DNA of 64,000 nt from Pseudomonas hefeiensis (lineage in GTDB: Bacteria; Pseudomonadota; Gammaproteobacteria; Pseudomonadales; Pseudomonadaceae): the NCBI RefSeq assembly GCF_030687835.1, contig NZ_CP117449.1:3224001-3288000 (forward strand), written 5' to 3'. Shown in pieces: positions 1-8,557 of the stretch (its first letter is position 1; each line of letters opens with the position of its first letter). The position numbers and the translations under genes were made by a program. Under the pieces are notes generated by a model. The model saw only the letters and a program-made list of their open reading frames with translations, was not told the origin of the DNA and made no database searches.

Positions 1-1389
1 TATTATAAGGCCATTACGGTGCTCAGCCCGTTTGACGGTAGCAAGGTGGGTGAAGTGGCCGATATGCCGGCATCATCAGCCACCACGATCATCGACACCG
101 CCATTTTTGGGGCTTCGATTGCCAAGGATCTCGCACGGCATGAGCGCGCACGCATCCTGGAGACAGCCGCAAACTCAGTTGAGCGTGATAAGAACGCCTT
201 TGCCAGGCTGATCGTTGCTGAGTCTGGCAAAACCTTGAAACAGGCGAGAAAGGAGGTGCTGCGCTGCGTCAATACCTTGAAATTGTCTGCCGAAGAGGCC
301 AAGCGTAATGCCGGTGAAGTCATCCCTTTCGATGCCTATGTCGGATCTGAATCTCGTCAGGGCTGGTTCACGCGTGAGCCGTTAGGCGTAATCGTCGCCA
401 TCACGCCCTACAACGACCCGCTTAATCTGGTTGCCCATAAACTGGGACCTGCTATTGCCGGGGGAAATGCGGTTGTTCTCAAACCGTCTGAGCTCACACC
501 GTTATCCGCGATCAAGCTGGTGGAGTGCTTGATCGATGCGGGCCTGCCGCCGGTTGTCGTCACTGTCGCCACAGGAGGCGCCGCGTTGGGCAAGGCATTG
601 GTTGCTCACCGTGCCGTGCGCATGGTGTCGTTCACAGGCGGCTTTGTCACCGGTGAGCAGATCGCTCGCACAGCCGGCCTCAAGAAGCTGGCGATGGACC
701 TTGGCGGTAATGCACCGGTCATCGTGATGGCTGATTGTGATTTGGATGAAACCGTTGATTCATGCGTGTCGGGGGCTTTCTGGGCGGCCGGTCAAAACTG
801 CATCGGTACTCAGCGGATCCTCATCGAGGCCCCACTCTACGAAGCCTTCAAAACGCGCTTTGTTGAACAGACTCGCAAGTTGATCGTCGGCAACCCTGCT
901 GATGAGCAGACGGACGTGGGGCCGATGATTACCAAGGCAGCAGCCGAGCGTACCGAAGATGTGGTCAATGACGCCATTACCAAAGGCGCCACCTTGTTGT
1001 TTGGCAACACACGTAACGGCTCGCTCTATTCACCTACCGTGCTGGAAAGTGTCGACCGCCATTGCAAGTTGTGGTGCGAAGAAGTGTTCAGTCCGGTGGT
1101 CATCCTCCAGAGCGTCGCGTCCCTGGATGAGGCGTTGGCGCTGGCTAACGAACCTGAATACAGCCTACATGCCGGGATTTTTACCAGCAATCTGAACGTT
1201 GCAATGACCGCTGCTAAACGTCTGGAGGCAGGCGGAGTGATGATCAACGACTCTTCCGACTACCGTTTTGATGCAATGCCTTTCGGCGGTTTCAAATACG
1301 GGAGCATGGGCCGTGAGGGGGTACGTTTCGCTTACGAAGATATGACGCAACCCAAGGTCATTTGTATTAACGGTGTGAGTGGAAGCTAA
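1..1389 (+). CDS. NAD(P)-dependent aldehyde dehydrogenase, 5' end cut by window edge
   Basis: Aldehyde dehydrogenase superfamily protein oxidising an aldehyde to an acid in the cytoplasm. The frame is open to base 1 (a GTG at 19 is internal), so the true start lies upstream. Visible are the nucleotide-binding block KPSELTP, the FTGG loop and the catalytic cysteine in GQNCIG (codon 267 from base 1). The general-base glutamate usually found in ELGG is aspartate here (MDLGG, codon 233). The next gene is 52 bases downstream on the same strand and encodes a gamma-elimination enzyme; with the amino-acid importer further on, a role as aspartate-semialdehyde dehydrogenase in canavanine breakdown is my inference. 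Lactaldehyde- or phosphonoacetaldehyde-type activity is the alternative. Family is certain, substrate is not. Confidence 0.92.
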   Translation, partial: YYKAITVLSPFDGSKVGEVADMPASSATTIIDTAIFGASIAKDLARHERARILETAANSVERDKNAFARLIVAESGKTLKQARKEVLRCVNTLKLSAEEAKRNAGEVIPFDAYVGSESRQGWFTREPLGVIVAITPYNDPLNLVAHKLGPAIAGGNAVVLKPSELTPLSAIKLVECLIDAGLPPVVVTVATGGAALGKALVAHRAVRMVSFTGGFVTGEQIARTAGLKKLAMDLGGNAPVIVMADCDLDETVDSCVSGAFWAAGQNCIGTQRILIEAPLYEAFKTRFVEQTRKLIVGNPADEQTDVGPMITKAAAERTEDVVNDAITKGATLLFGNTRNGSLYSPTVLESVDRHCKLWCEEVFSPVVILQSVASLDEALALANEPEYSLHAGIFTSNLNVAMTAAKRLEAGGVMINDSSDYRFDAMPFGGFKYGSMGREGVRFAYEDMTQPKVICINGVSGS

Positions 1390-1441
1390 ACAACTCGCTC
1401 GACTCAAGAATGAATCACACAACCATAAAGAGGAAAACGAC

Positions 1442-2644
1442 ATGCGCCCCGATAAGCACAATCTTTCGACATTGTCTGCAGCGACGCTGGCTGTTCATGG
1501 CGGGAATGTCGCGGATGTAACCAGTGGCGCCGTACGTACGCCATTGGTTATGGCGAATTCCTATCTCTTGCCGGAAGACCCAGCAACCATGGACTGGTCA
1601 AGTCCGGATGGGCTCGTGTACACGCGTAATCAAGGCCACAACCAGGTCTGCCTTGAGAGGAAACTTGCGGCCCTTGAGGGGTGTGAAGACGCGGTGGTAT
1701 TCGCGACCGGTGTCGCTGCCTTGCACTCGGTGTTTTTTTCATTCTTGAAAAGTGGCGACCACGTCATTGTCAGTGACATCACCTACCAGGCGGTCTGGCG
1801 GCTTTTCGCAGAACTATTGCCTGAGCGTTACGGCATTGAAGCAACCTTCGTAGACGTCGGTGATCTGGAATCGGTGCGTAATGCCTTTCGGCCCAATACC
1901 AAGCTGATCCACACCGAAACGATCGCTAACCCCACCACCAAAGTTGCAGATATTGCCGCATTGGCTGAGATTGCACACGCCCATGGCGCGCTGATCTCTG
2001 TAGATGCCACGTTCACGCCCCCTCCATTTTTCCGTGCAAGTCAACACGGCGTCGACTTTGTCATTCACTCATTGACCAAGTACATCAATGGTCATGGAGA
2101 CGCCATGGGTGGGGTGGTGATCGGCTCCAACCAGTTGATCAACAAGATTAAGAATGATGCATTGGTTGACCTCGGCGCGACCATTTCCCCGTTCAACGCG
2201 TGGATGATCATGCGCGGTTCGGTCACGTTGCCACTGCGTTTGAAGCAATTGTTGAACACAGCTGAAAAGCTGGCTCAGTTTCTGGACGGCGATGATCGGA
2301 TTGCCTACGTCTACTACCCCGGTTTGCCTTCCCATCCGCAGCACGAGTTGGCGCGTCGGCAATTTGCAGGCAAGGGCTATGGTGCGGTAATGGCGTTTGC
2401 AGTAGAGGGCGATCCTGATATCCAGAACCGCTTTGTGTCGAATCTGCGCATCATCACGTCGGCCGTTTCCTTGGGGCATGACGAGTCGCTGATCGTGCAC
2501 GTAGGGGCAGAAGGCCGGGGTGGCTTTGACAAGTACCCGGAAGAGTTCCGCCAGTACGGTCATTTGCGTTTTTCTGTCGGGCTGGAAGATCCAGATGACT
2601 TGATCAAGGATATTACATTCGCGCTGGATGCAACATTCAAGTGA
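1442..2644 (+). CDS. PLP-dependent gamma-elimination enzyme (trans-sulfuration family); candidate canavanine gamma-lyase
   Basis: Fold-type I PLP enzyme of the cystathionine gamma-synthase / methionine gamma-lyase family, 400 residues. The PLP lysine is Lys213 in SLTKYINGHGD, and the C-terminal SAVSLG and SVGLEDPDDL blocks are intact. ATG 1442 is preferred over an upstream in-frame start because AGAGGAAAA lies just before it. The active-site stretch that in methionine gamma-lyase reads YSRISNPT is YTRNQGHNQ here, and the MGL cysteine after the TLYG tyrosine is missing (TYQAV), so it is not a canonical methionine gamma-lyase. Neighbours are an aldehyde dehydrogenase, a guanidinium-type SMR exporter and a HisJQMP-like importer. 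Canavanine gamma-lyase, which releases hydroxyguanidine and homoserine and is known from Pseudomonas, is the best contextual fit. O-acetylhomoserine or cystathionine enzymes remain possible. Confidence 0.9.
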   Translation: MRPDKHNLSTLSAATLAVHGGNVADVTSGAVRTPLVMANSYLLPEDPATMDWSSPDGLVYTRNQGHNQVCLERKLAALEGCEDAVVFATGVAALHSVFFSFLKSGDHVIVSDITYQAVWRLFAELLPERYGIEATFVDVGDLESVRNAFRPNTKLIHTETIANPTTKVADIAALAEIAHAHGALISVDATFTPPPFFRASQHGVDFVIHSLTKYINGHGDAMGGVVIGSNQLINKIKNDALVDLGATISPFNAWMIMRGSVTLPLRLKQLLNTAEKLAQFLDGDDRIAYVYYPGLPSHPQHELARRQFAGKGYGAVMAFAVEGDPDIQNRFVSNLRIITSAVSLGHDESLIVHVGAEGRGGFDKYPEEFRQYGHLRFSVGLEDPDDLIKDITFALDATFK

Positions 2645-2660
2645 TTTGATAGGCGTTATG

Positions 2661-2746
2661 TAACCAGGGGTTGGTCAACCCGTCTTTACCGCCGTGCTCG
2701 CGGGGGGCTTTTTAATAAGGTTAGCGCGTTAGTTTTTTCTAGCGCG
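2661..2746 (+). promoter_or_regulatory. Intergenic leader with two hairpins ahead of the SMR exporter
   Basis: A perfect inverted repeat GGGTTG/CAACCC lies at 2668-2681. A G-rich imperfect stem followed by TTTTT (about 2691-2713) could end the lyase transcript. A second stem, CGCGTTAG with CTAGCGCG around a T6 loop, spans 2725-2746. Attenuation or an RNA switch before the exporter is possible. I could not match the element to the guanidine-I, -II or -III riboswitch consensus by eye, so it is recorded as structure only. Confidence 0.25.
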
Positions 2747-2780
2747 AACTATCTGTTTGCCTGTTGTTTGGGAGTTATTC

Positions 2781-3098
2781 ATGGCTTGGGTAAGTTTGAT
2801 CATTGCAGGTCTATTAGAAGTTATCTGGGCTTTTTCGATGAAGCAATCCGAAGGATTTACGCGGTTAGTGCCAACGGTAATTACATTCATCACCGTGATC
2901 GCCAGTTTTGCACTGCTTTCATTCTCGATGAAGAACCTGCCGCTGGGCACGGCGTATACCATCTGGACCGGCATCGGCGCGGTGGGGGCGTTTGCGGCGG
3001 GTATTTTCTTCATGGGTGAACCCGCCACGCTGTTGCGGATCGTGGCGGCCGTATTGATTATCAGTGGTTTGTTAATGATGAAACTTGTGTCTGCTTGA
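2781..3098 (+). CDS. sugE: SMR-family exporter, SugE/Gdx type (guanidinium exporter)
   Basis: Small multidrug resistance protein of 105 residues with four membrane segments. The membrane glutamate that couples protons to substrate is in the first helix (AGLLEVIWA). The motifs WAFSMKQSEGF and GTAYTIWTGIGAVGA are typical of the SugE/Gdx subgroup rather than of EmrE; characterised Gdx proteins export guanidinium. GGGAG at 2770-2774 sets the ATG at 2781. Placed between a gamma-lyase and an amino-acid importer, it would be suited to exporting a guanidino by-product such as hydroxyguanidine; that is inference. No partner SMR gene is adjacent, which agrees with a homodimer. Confidence 0.92.
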   Translation: MAWVSLIIAGLLEVIWAFSMKQSEGFTRLVPTVITFITVIASFALLSFSMKNLPLGTAYTIWTGIGAVGAFAAGIFFMGEPATLLRIVAAVLIISGLLMMKLVSA

Positions 3099-3272
3099 AA
3101 GGCGAGCATTTTGCTCGTGATAACGTTCAACTTGCCATATTCGTATAGTCGCCGTACTCAGGTAACGTTCAAGTCGAGGCGCTGGCCTTGGCGAAGAATA
3201 ACAAGCGCCACGTTTTAACGCTGTGAGATGTTTACTGCCCTTAATCCAACTACAACATCTAGGGATTTACTT

Positions 3273-4055
3273 ATGATTTCGCTACGACAACTGTTCTTGA
3301 TAGTGCTTCTGCCTCTGTGCAGTAACGTGGTGTCCGCAAAAGACTACTCAACGCTGCGCTTTGGTGTAGATCCAACGTATGCGCCGTTTGAATCCAGGAC
3401 GACAGATGGCAGCCTGAAAGGGTTCGATATTGATCTGGGGAATGCAATTTGTGCAAAGCTACAGGTCAAATGCATATGGGTGGAAAGTGATTTTGACGGT
3501 CTGATACCAGGACTCAGAGCAGGTAAATTCGATGGTATTCTGTCTTCAATGACAATGACGCCTGCTCGCGAAAAAGCCATCGATTTTTCAGACGAGCTAT
3601 TTTCTGGTTTGACAGCTTATGTATTTAAAAAAGGCTCGGGCTTGAGCACAGACGTGGCGTCACTCAAGGGTAAACGGGTCGGGTATTTTCAGGGCAGCAT
3701 CTGGGAGGCCTACGCCAAAGCAGTGCTGGACAAAGAAGGTGTGAAAACACAGTCCTATCAGAATCAGGATCAAGTGTATTACGACCTGGTAGCGGGTCGG
3801 CTGGATGCATCGCTCCAAGACACGCTGCAAGCTCAATTAGGATTTATCAATACCCCTCAGGGTGCTGATTACGAAATCAGTTCAACCGTTGAAAGTTCTT
3901 ATCTGCCCTCCAAAACGGCCATCGGCATCGCTAAGGGTAACTCAGAACTCAAGGCCTTGTTAAACAAGGCGATCCAGGCTCTGCATGACGATGGGACCTA
4001 TGATTCGATCCAGAAGCAGCACTTTGGGGATCTGAATCTTTACAGCGGTAAATAA
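3273..4055 (+). CDS. ABC transporter periplasmic amino-acid-binding protein (HisJ/ArgT-like)
   Basis: Type II periplasmic solute-binding protein of 260 residues. A signal peptide (LFLIVLLPLCSNVVSA, then KDYST) is followed by the family blocks LRFGVDPTYAPFES, GFDIDLGNAICAKL, FDGILSSMTMTPAREKAIDFS and GYFQGS. These are typical of lysine/arginine/ornithine, histidine and octopine binding proteins. ATG 3273 is chosen because it begins the signal peptide; an in-frame start at 3228 would add 15 hydrophilic residues. It is followed by two permeases and an ATPase, making a complete basic-amino-acid importer. Arginine or an arginine analogue such as canavanine is the likely cargo. Confidence 0.93.
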   Translation: MISLRQLFLIVLLPLCSNVVSAKDYSTLRFGVDPTYAPFESRTTDGSLKGFDIDLGNAICAKLQVKCIWVESDFDGLIPGLRAGKFDGILSSMTMTPAREKAIDFSDELFSGLTAYVFKKGSGLSTDVASLKGKRVGYFQGSIWEAYAKAVLDKEGVKTQSYQNQDQVYYDLVAGRLDASLQDTLQAQLGFINTPQGADYEISSTVESSYLPSKTAIGIAKGNSELKALLNKAIQALHDDGTYDSIQKQHFGDLNLYSGK

Positions 4056-4114
4056 CAAATAACCACCCGGCGCTCATCCCCTGGGTGGGCGCTTATCGCT
4101 ATAGGTTGTTGATC

Positions 4115-4843
4115 ATGTTCGAAACACTATTAGGTGCATTGGGGCTCTCTGCATTCAGCCTGCAAGGCTTCGGCCCTTTGCTGCTCGAAGGCACCTGGAT
4201 GACTGTCAAGCTTTCCTTGTGCTCCCTGGTGCTTAGCGTATTGCTCGGGCTGATCGGGGCCAGCGCCAAGCTTTCAAGCCTTAAACTGTTGCGCGTGCCA
4301 GCGCAGCTCTACACCACGCTGATTCGTGGGGTGCCCGACTTGGTATTGATGCTGTTGATTTTCTACAGCCTGCAAACCGGGCTGACGGTTATCACTGTGG
4401 CGTTGGGCTGGGAGTACATCGAAATCAATCCCTTTGTGGCCGGAATCATCACCCTTGGGTTTATCTATGGCGCCTATTTCACCGAAACCTTCCGCGGCGC
4501 CATGCTGGCAGTACCCCGTGGTCAGGTCGAAGCCGCTAACGCCTATGGGTTAAGTCGCGCTCAGCGCTTTCGTTTTGTTGTGTTCCCGCAAATGATGCGG
4601 TTTGCCCTCCCGGGGCTGGGCAACAACTGGATGGTGATTCTCAAAGCCACCGCATTGGTGTCGATCATCGGCCTGGCTGACTTGGTAAAAGCTGCCCAGG
4701 ATGCAGGAAAAAGCACCTATCAATTGTTCTTTTTTCTGGTGCTGGCGGCACTGACCTACCTGGTCATCACCAGCGTCTCCAATTTCGTTCTGCGTTGCCT
4801 GGAAAAGCACTACGCCGCAGGTTCACGGGAGGCGGTGCGATGA
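4115..4843 (+). CDS. ABC amino-acid transporter permease (HisQ-like)
   Basis: Inner-membrane permease of the HisQ/ArtQ group, 242 residues. The hydrophobic start (GTWMTVKLSLCSLVLSVLLG) and the ATPase-coupling EAA loop (GQVEAANAYGLSRAQRFRFV) are clear. It overlaps the second permease by four bases (ATGA at 4840), so the two subunits are translationally coupled. ATG 4115 is preferred to an in-frame start at 4085, which adds an arginine-rich extension unlike the family. It pairs with the HisM-like subunit as a heterodimeric channel for the binding protein encoded upstream. Confidence 0.93.
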   Translation: MFETLLGALGLSAFSLQGFGPLLLEGTWMTVKLSLCSLVLSVLLGLIGASAKLSSLKLLRVPAQLYTTLIRGVPDLVLMLLIFYSLQTGLTVITVALGWEYIEINPFVAGIITLGFIYGAYFTETFRGAMLAVPRGQVEAANAYGLSRAQRFRFVVFPQMMRFALPGLGNNWMVILKATALVSIIGLADLVKAAQDAGKSTYQLFFFLVLAALTYLVITSVSNFVLRCLEKHYAAGSREAVR

Positions 4844-5550
4844 TCGAACTACTGCAGGAGTATTGGAGGTCATTCGTCTACAGCGATGGCCAGCAAATCA
4901 CAGGTCTGGCGATGACGTTGTGGTTACTCAGTGCATCGCTTTTCATCGGTTTTATCGTGTCGATTCCATTGTCTATCGCACGCGTGTCGCCCAGGTTTTA
5001 CGTGCGCTGGCCGGTACAGTTTTACACCTACCTGTTCAGGGGTACACCGCTCTATATCCAGCTGCTGATCTGCTACACCGGGATCTATAGCCTGGCAGCA
5101 GTACGGGCTCAGCCTGTGTTGGACGCTTTTTTTCGCGATGCGATGAACTGCACCATTCTTGCCTTCGCGCTGAACACCTGCGCCTACACCACCGAGATAT
5201 TTGCCGGGGCCATTCGCAACGTCGCCCATGGCGAGGTCGAGGCTGCAAAAGCGTATGGCCTCTCGGGATGGAAGCTCTACGCGTTTGTGATCATGCCGTC
5301 AGCCTTGCGTCGCTCGCTGCCGTATTACAGCAACGAAGTGATCTTGATGCTGCACTCGACCACGGTGGCCTTTACCGCCACGGTACCGGACATTCTCAAA
5401 GTGGCCCGCGACGCCAACTCCGCAACTTTTATGACTTTTCAATCGTTTGGGATTGCGGCACTGATTTACCTGGCGGTGACCTTTGCGTTGGTCGGTGTGT
5501 TCCGAATTGCCGAACGTCATTGGCTGGCTTTTTTAGGGCCGACTCACTGA
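4840..5550 (+). CDS. ABC amino-acid transporter permease (HisM-like)
   Basis: Second inner-membrane permease of the importer, 236 residues, with the EAA coupling loop (GEVEAAKAYGLSGWKLYAFV) and about five membrane segments. The start codon sits inside the stop of the preceding permease (ATGA), preceded by GGGAGG at 4828-4833. HisM/ArtM-type subunits pair with HisQ-type partners; both are present here, directly followed by the ATPase. Confidence 0.93.
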   Translation: MIELLQEYWRSFVYSDGQQITGLAMTLWLLSASLFIGFIVSIPLSIARVSPRFYVRWPVQFYTYLFRGTPLYIQLLICYTGIYSLAAVRAQPVLDAFFRDAMNCTILAFALNTCAYTTEIFAGAIRNVAHGEVEAAKAYGLSGWKLYAFVIMPSALRRSLPYYSNEVILMLHSTTVAFTATVPDILKVARDANSATFMTFQSFGIAALIYLAVTFALVGVFRIAERHWLAFLGPTH

Positions 5551-5601
5551 GCCCGTAGCTGACAGAGCTGCTCCCAACCCGCTTAGAGGATGATTGCGAA
5601 C

Positions 5602-6363
5602 ATGTACAAATTGACGGTTGATGGGCTACACAAAAGTTACGGAACCCATGAAGTGCTCAAGGGCATTTCCCTGCAAGCCAAGACAGGCGATGTCATCAGC
5701 CTGATCGGCGCCAGTGGCTCGGGAAAGAGCACGTTTCTGCGCTGTATCAATTTTCTCGAAACCCCCAATGATGGCGCTATGAGCCTGGATGGCAAACCGA
5801 TCAGCATGATTAAAAGCCATGCGGGATTGCGTGTGGCGGATGATCGCGAACTGCAACGGCTACGCACCCGCTTGGCCATGGTGTTCCAGCACTTCAACCT
5901 ATGGGGGCATATGACGGTGCTGGATAACATCACCATCGCCCCAAGGCGAGTGTTGGGCGTCAGCAAAAAAGACGCAGAGAACCGTGCCCGACGATATCTG
6001 GATAAAGTGGGCTTGCCTGCCCGTGTTGCCGACCAGTTCCCTGCATTTCTTTCGGGCGGGCAACAGCAGCGGGTGGCTATCGCGCGTGCGCTGGCGATGG
6101 AGCCCGAGGTCATGCTTTTCGACGAACCCACCTCTGCGCTCGACCCTGAGGTAGTGGGCGAGGTGTTGAAAGTCATCCAGGGGCTGGCTGAAGAGGGACG
6201 CACCATGATTATGGTGACCCATGAGATGGGGTTTGCACGCAAGGTCTCAAGCCAACTGCTGTTTCTTCATCAGGGACTGGTTGAAGAGCAGGGCGGGCCT
6301 GAGATTCTGGACAACCCTCGAAGCGAGCGCCTGCAACAGTTTCTGTCCAACGGGCTGAAGTGA
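5602..6363 (+). CDS. ABC amino-acid transporter ATP-binding protein (HisP-like)
   Basis: Polar-amino-acid ABC ATPase, 253 residues. Walker A is GASGSGKST, the Q-loop follows MVFQHFNLW, the signature is LSGGQQQRVAIARAL, Walker B is VMLFDEPTSALDPE and the H-loop is MVTHEMGFA. ATG 5602 is favoured over 5590 because AGAGGA at 5585-5590 is well spaced only from 5602. It completes the binding protein-permease-permease-ATPase operon and is 12 bases from the Lrp-type gene. Confidence 0.94.
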   Translation: MYKLTVDGLHKSYGTHEVLKGISLQAKTGDVISLIGASGSGKSTFLRCINFLETPNDGAMSLDGKPISMIKSHAGLRVADDRELQRLRTRLAMVFQHFNLWGHMTVLDNITIAPRRVLGVSKKDAENRARRYLDKVGLPARVADQFPAFLSGGQQQRVAIARALAMEPEVMLFDEPTSALDPEVVGEVLKVIQGLAEEGRTMIMVTHEMGFARKVSSQLLFLHQGLVEEQGGPEILDNPRSERLQQFLSNGLK

Positions 6364-6375
6364 AACGTCTCTGCT

Positions 6376-6768
6376 ATGACGAACGGAAGAAACAACCACA
6401 CGGCCTCTGAGTTTTTAGGACGTATTGATGAGGCCATCGTCGACGTGCTGCGCCGCAACGGACGCATCACCTGCAACAAGCTTGCCTCACTCGTGCACTT
6501 GAGCGAGAGCCCTTGTCAGCAACGCGTTCGTAAGCTGGAAAGAATGGGGGTCATTCGCGGTTACGGTGCGTTCATCGACGAGCACAAGCTATCACCCGGT
6601 TTGTCTCTGGTAGTTCTGGTGACGCTGGCCGAGGGCAAGGGATGCAACACGCAAAAAGCGTTTGAGGTCTTTCGCTCACGTTATCTTCAGAGCGTCGCCA
6701 TGAGAGCGGTTATGCCCTCTTTCAGGTGGACACGTCAGCACTCATCGCGAGGATTCATGTGTTCCTGA
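6376..6768 (+). pseudogene. Truncated/frameshifted Lrp/AsnC-family regulator
   Basis: The N-terminal half is a good Lrp/AsnC DNA-binding domain (IDEAIVDVLRRNGRITCNKLA, then SESPCQQRVRKLERMGVIRGY) followed by the start of the RAM ligand-binding domain (LVVLVTLAE). After about residue 97 the family pattern is lost. A +2 frame further on (6702-6770) resembles a decayed RAM core (HESGYALFQVD) and then runs into the neighbouring convergent LysR gene. About 50 C-terminal residues are therefore missing. The gene is 12 bases after the ABC ATPase and would have been the natural amino-acid-responsive regulator of that operon. A DNA-binding remnant could still be made. Confidence 0.75.
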
Positions 6769-6774
6769 TTCCCG

Positions 6775-7698
6775 CTAGGCCAAAGTCCGCAGCCATTCCA
6801 GCAAATCGGCCTGCGGACTGTTGGGCTGCAACGGCTGTGCTGACAGCAGGCAATAGCGCGAGCCGTCCTCAACGAAACTCAACGGCGCAGCCAGCACTCC
6901 ACTGTCCAGGTCGTCGCGCACTAGATGCCACGGGCCGATAGCCACACCGAGACCGGCGACAGCCGCCTGCAAGCTGAAGTAGAAGTGGTCGAAGGTTTGC
7001 CCCGGAGTGTCGAGCGCAGGCTGGCCAACTGCTGATGCCCATTCCTGCCACGCGCCGGATCGTGTGCGCGTGTGCAGACGAGGTGCGGTGGGCTTAAGCG
7101 CGGTGTGGGCCTTCTTCGTGGTGAACCAAGCCGCGGCCTTATCGAAGCGGCAAACAGGCCCTACTTTTTCCACAAACAAGGGTTCGACGTGGTAGCTATC
7201 AGGCCAAGGGAAGTCGTCCCGGCGAATAGCCAGGTCGATGCCGCTGGCGAAAGTGAACGGCCCACCGCCTGCAACCAGATGCACATCAATTTCCGGATGC
7301 CGGGATTTGAAATCCGGCCAGCGCGGAATCAACCAGCGCATCAGCAGTGTTGGTTCGCACGACAGTACCCAGCGTTTGCCTTGTTGGGTAGTGGCACGCA
7401 GCTCGCCCACAGCCTGTCGCATCAGATTCAGACCTTCGCCCACGGCGCGCGCGAGCGTGCGCCCGGCATCGTTCAGATAGACGCGCCGACTGCGTCGATC
7501 AAACAGGGTTACACCCAGCTCGTTTTCGAGCAGGCGCACGGCGCGACTGATCGCGCCTTGGGTCAGGTGCAACTCGGCCGCCGCCCGGCTGAAATTCTCC
7601 AGGCGGGCCGCCGCTTCGAAGCAGCGCAGGGCGAGCAGTGAGGGCAGGCGCGTATCACTTGGTGGTGAGTCAGAGTCACCATGCATATCAGAAAGCAT
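6775..7698 (-). CDS. LysR-family transcriptional regulator (GcvA-like)
   Basis: LTTR of 307 residues: winged-helix domain at about residues 18-77 (LRCFEAAARLENFSRAAAELHLTQGAISRAV split over two helices) and a C-terminal effector domain. The EPTLLMRWLIPRWPDF and DLAIRR blocks are typical of the GcvA/AmpR-like group. The in-frame ATG at 7683 is an equally possible start. It is divergent from the LysE/RhtB-type exporter at 7764 with 65 bases between, so it probably regulates that exporter. Confidence 0.9.
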   Translation of the reverse strand: MLSDMHGDSDSPPSDTRLPSLLALRCFEAAARLENFSRAAAELHLTQGAISRAVRLLENELGVTLFDRRSRRVYLNDAGRTLARAVGEGLNLMRQAVGELRATTQQGKRWVLSCEPTLLMRWLIPRWPDFKSRHPEIDVHLVAGGGPFTFASGIDLAIRRDDFPWPDSYHVEPLFVEKVGPVCRFDKAAAWFTTKKAHTALKPTAPRLHTRTRSGAWQEWASAVGQPALDTPGQTFDHFYFSLQAAVAGLGVAIGPWHLVRDDLDSGVLAAPLSFVEDGSRYCLLSAQPLQPNSPQADLLEWLRTLA

Positions 7699-7763
7699 CG
7701 TTATTCACTAATAGGGAGAGGCTGTAATATCGAGCAGCTTTGTTATTTTCGAAAGAGTACGCC

Positions 7764-8389
7764 ATGACTGAACTAATAGCTGTAATCACAATTACCTTGC
7801 TTGCCGTCATCAGCCCCGGACCAGATTTTGCGATGGTCTCGCGCAACAGCCTGATGCTCTCGCGTCGAGCAGGTGTGCTGACAGCCTTGGGCATCGGATT
7901 AGGCGTGCTCTTGCACATCACCTATACCCTCGTAGGCGTGGGGCTTTTGATCCAGCAGTCGCTCTGGTTATTCAGCACGATCAAGTTGTTCGGCGCTGTG
8001 TACTTGATTTATCCTCGGGGTAAAAATGCTCCGTTCCAAGCCTAGCCATGTATCTGCCGACAGAGCAGTGGCACCGCTGTCGGACGCCGCTGCACTGCGT
8101 ATTGGTTTCCTGACCAATGCTTTGAATCCGAAAACCACTATATTCATTGTCAGCCTATTCATGCAGGTGATACGACCTGAAAACACCGTTGGCGGTGCAG
8201 ATTGGTTATGGCGCTTTCATCTCAGTGGCGCATATGGCCTGGTTCTGCCTCGTAGCGCTGTGCTTTTCGGCCGGTCCAGTGAGGGATAAGCTGCTGGCTG
8301 TACGTCACTGGATCGATCGCGCTTTTGGCGGACTTCTGGTCGGATTCGGCCTCCTACTGGCTTTGGCAAGCGTGCCGTCGCGTTCATAG
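7764..8389 (+). pseudogene. LysE/RhtB-family amino-acid exporter with two +1 frameshifts
   Basis: A full-length LysE/RhtB exporter (about 207 residues) is recognisable across three frames. The start reads MTELIAVITITLLAVISPGPDF, the middle MLRSKPSHVSADRAV and FLTNALNPKTTIFIVSLFMQ, and the end IGYGAFISVAHMAWFCLVALCFS. The first shift is an extra C at 8013-8014 (tatCCtcggg); the second is an extra A in the run 8180-8183. Removing both bases restores one uninterrupted frame. Both changes lengthen short homopolymers and the protein is otherwise well conserved, so a sequencing error is as likely as real inactivation. It is divergent from the LysR gene. Confidence 0.85.
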
Positions 8390-8557
8390 AGATTTGGCGT
8401 CAAATATGACCACTGCAAGAACATGCTGGCTTTGAGGCGCTGACATCATCGGAGCGAAAGCGGTTGTTAATGTCAGCGCCGGATCACACTCAGCAGGCAT
8501 TTAAAACTTAGAGCCAACCCTCGATCTTCACTGGGTATCAGGCAGCCGACTGCTCCA

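Noticed and set aside
2661..2746. Guanidine riboswitch before the SMR gene
   Set aside because: The required conserved loops (for example paired ACGR loops of guanidine-II) are not visible; only generic stems remain.
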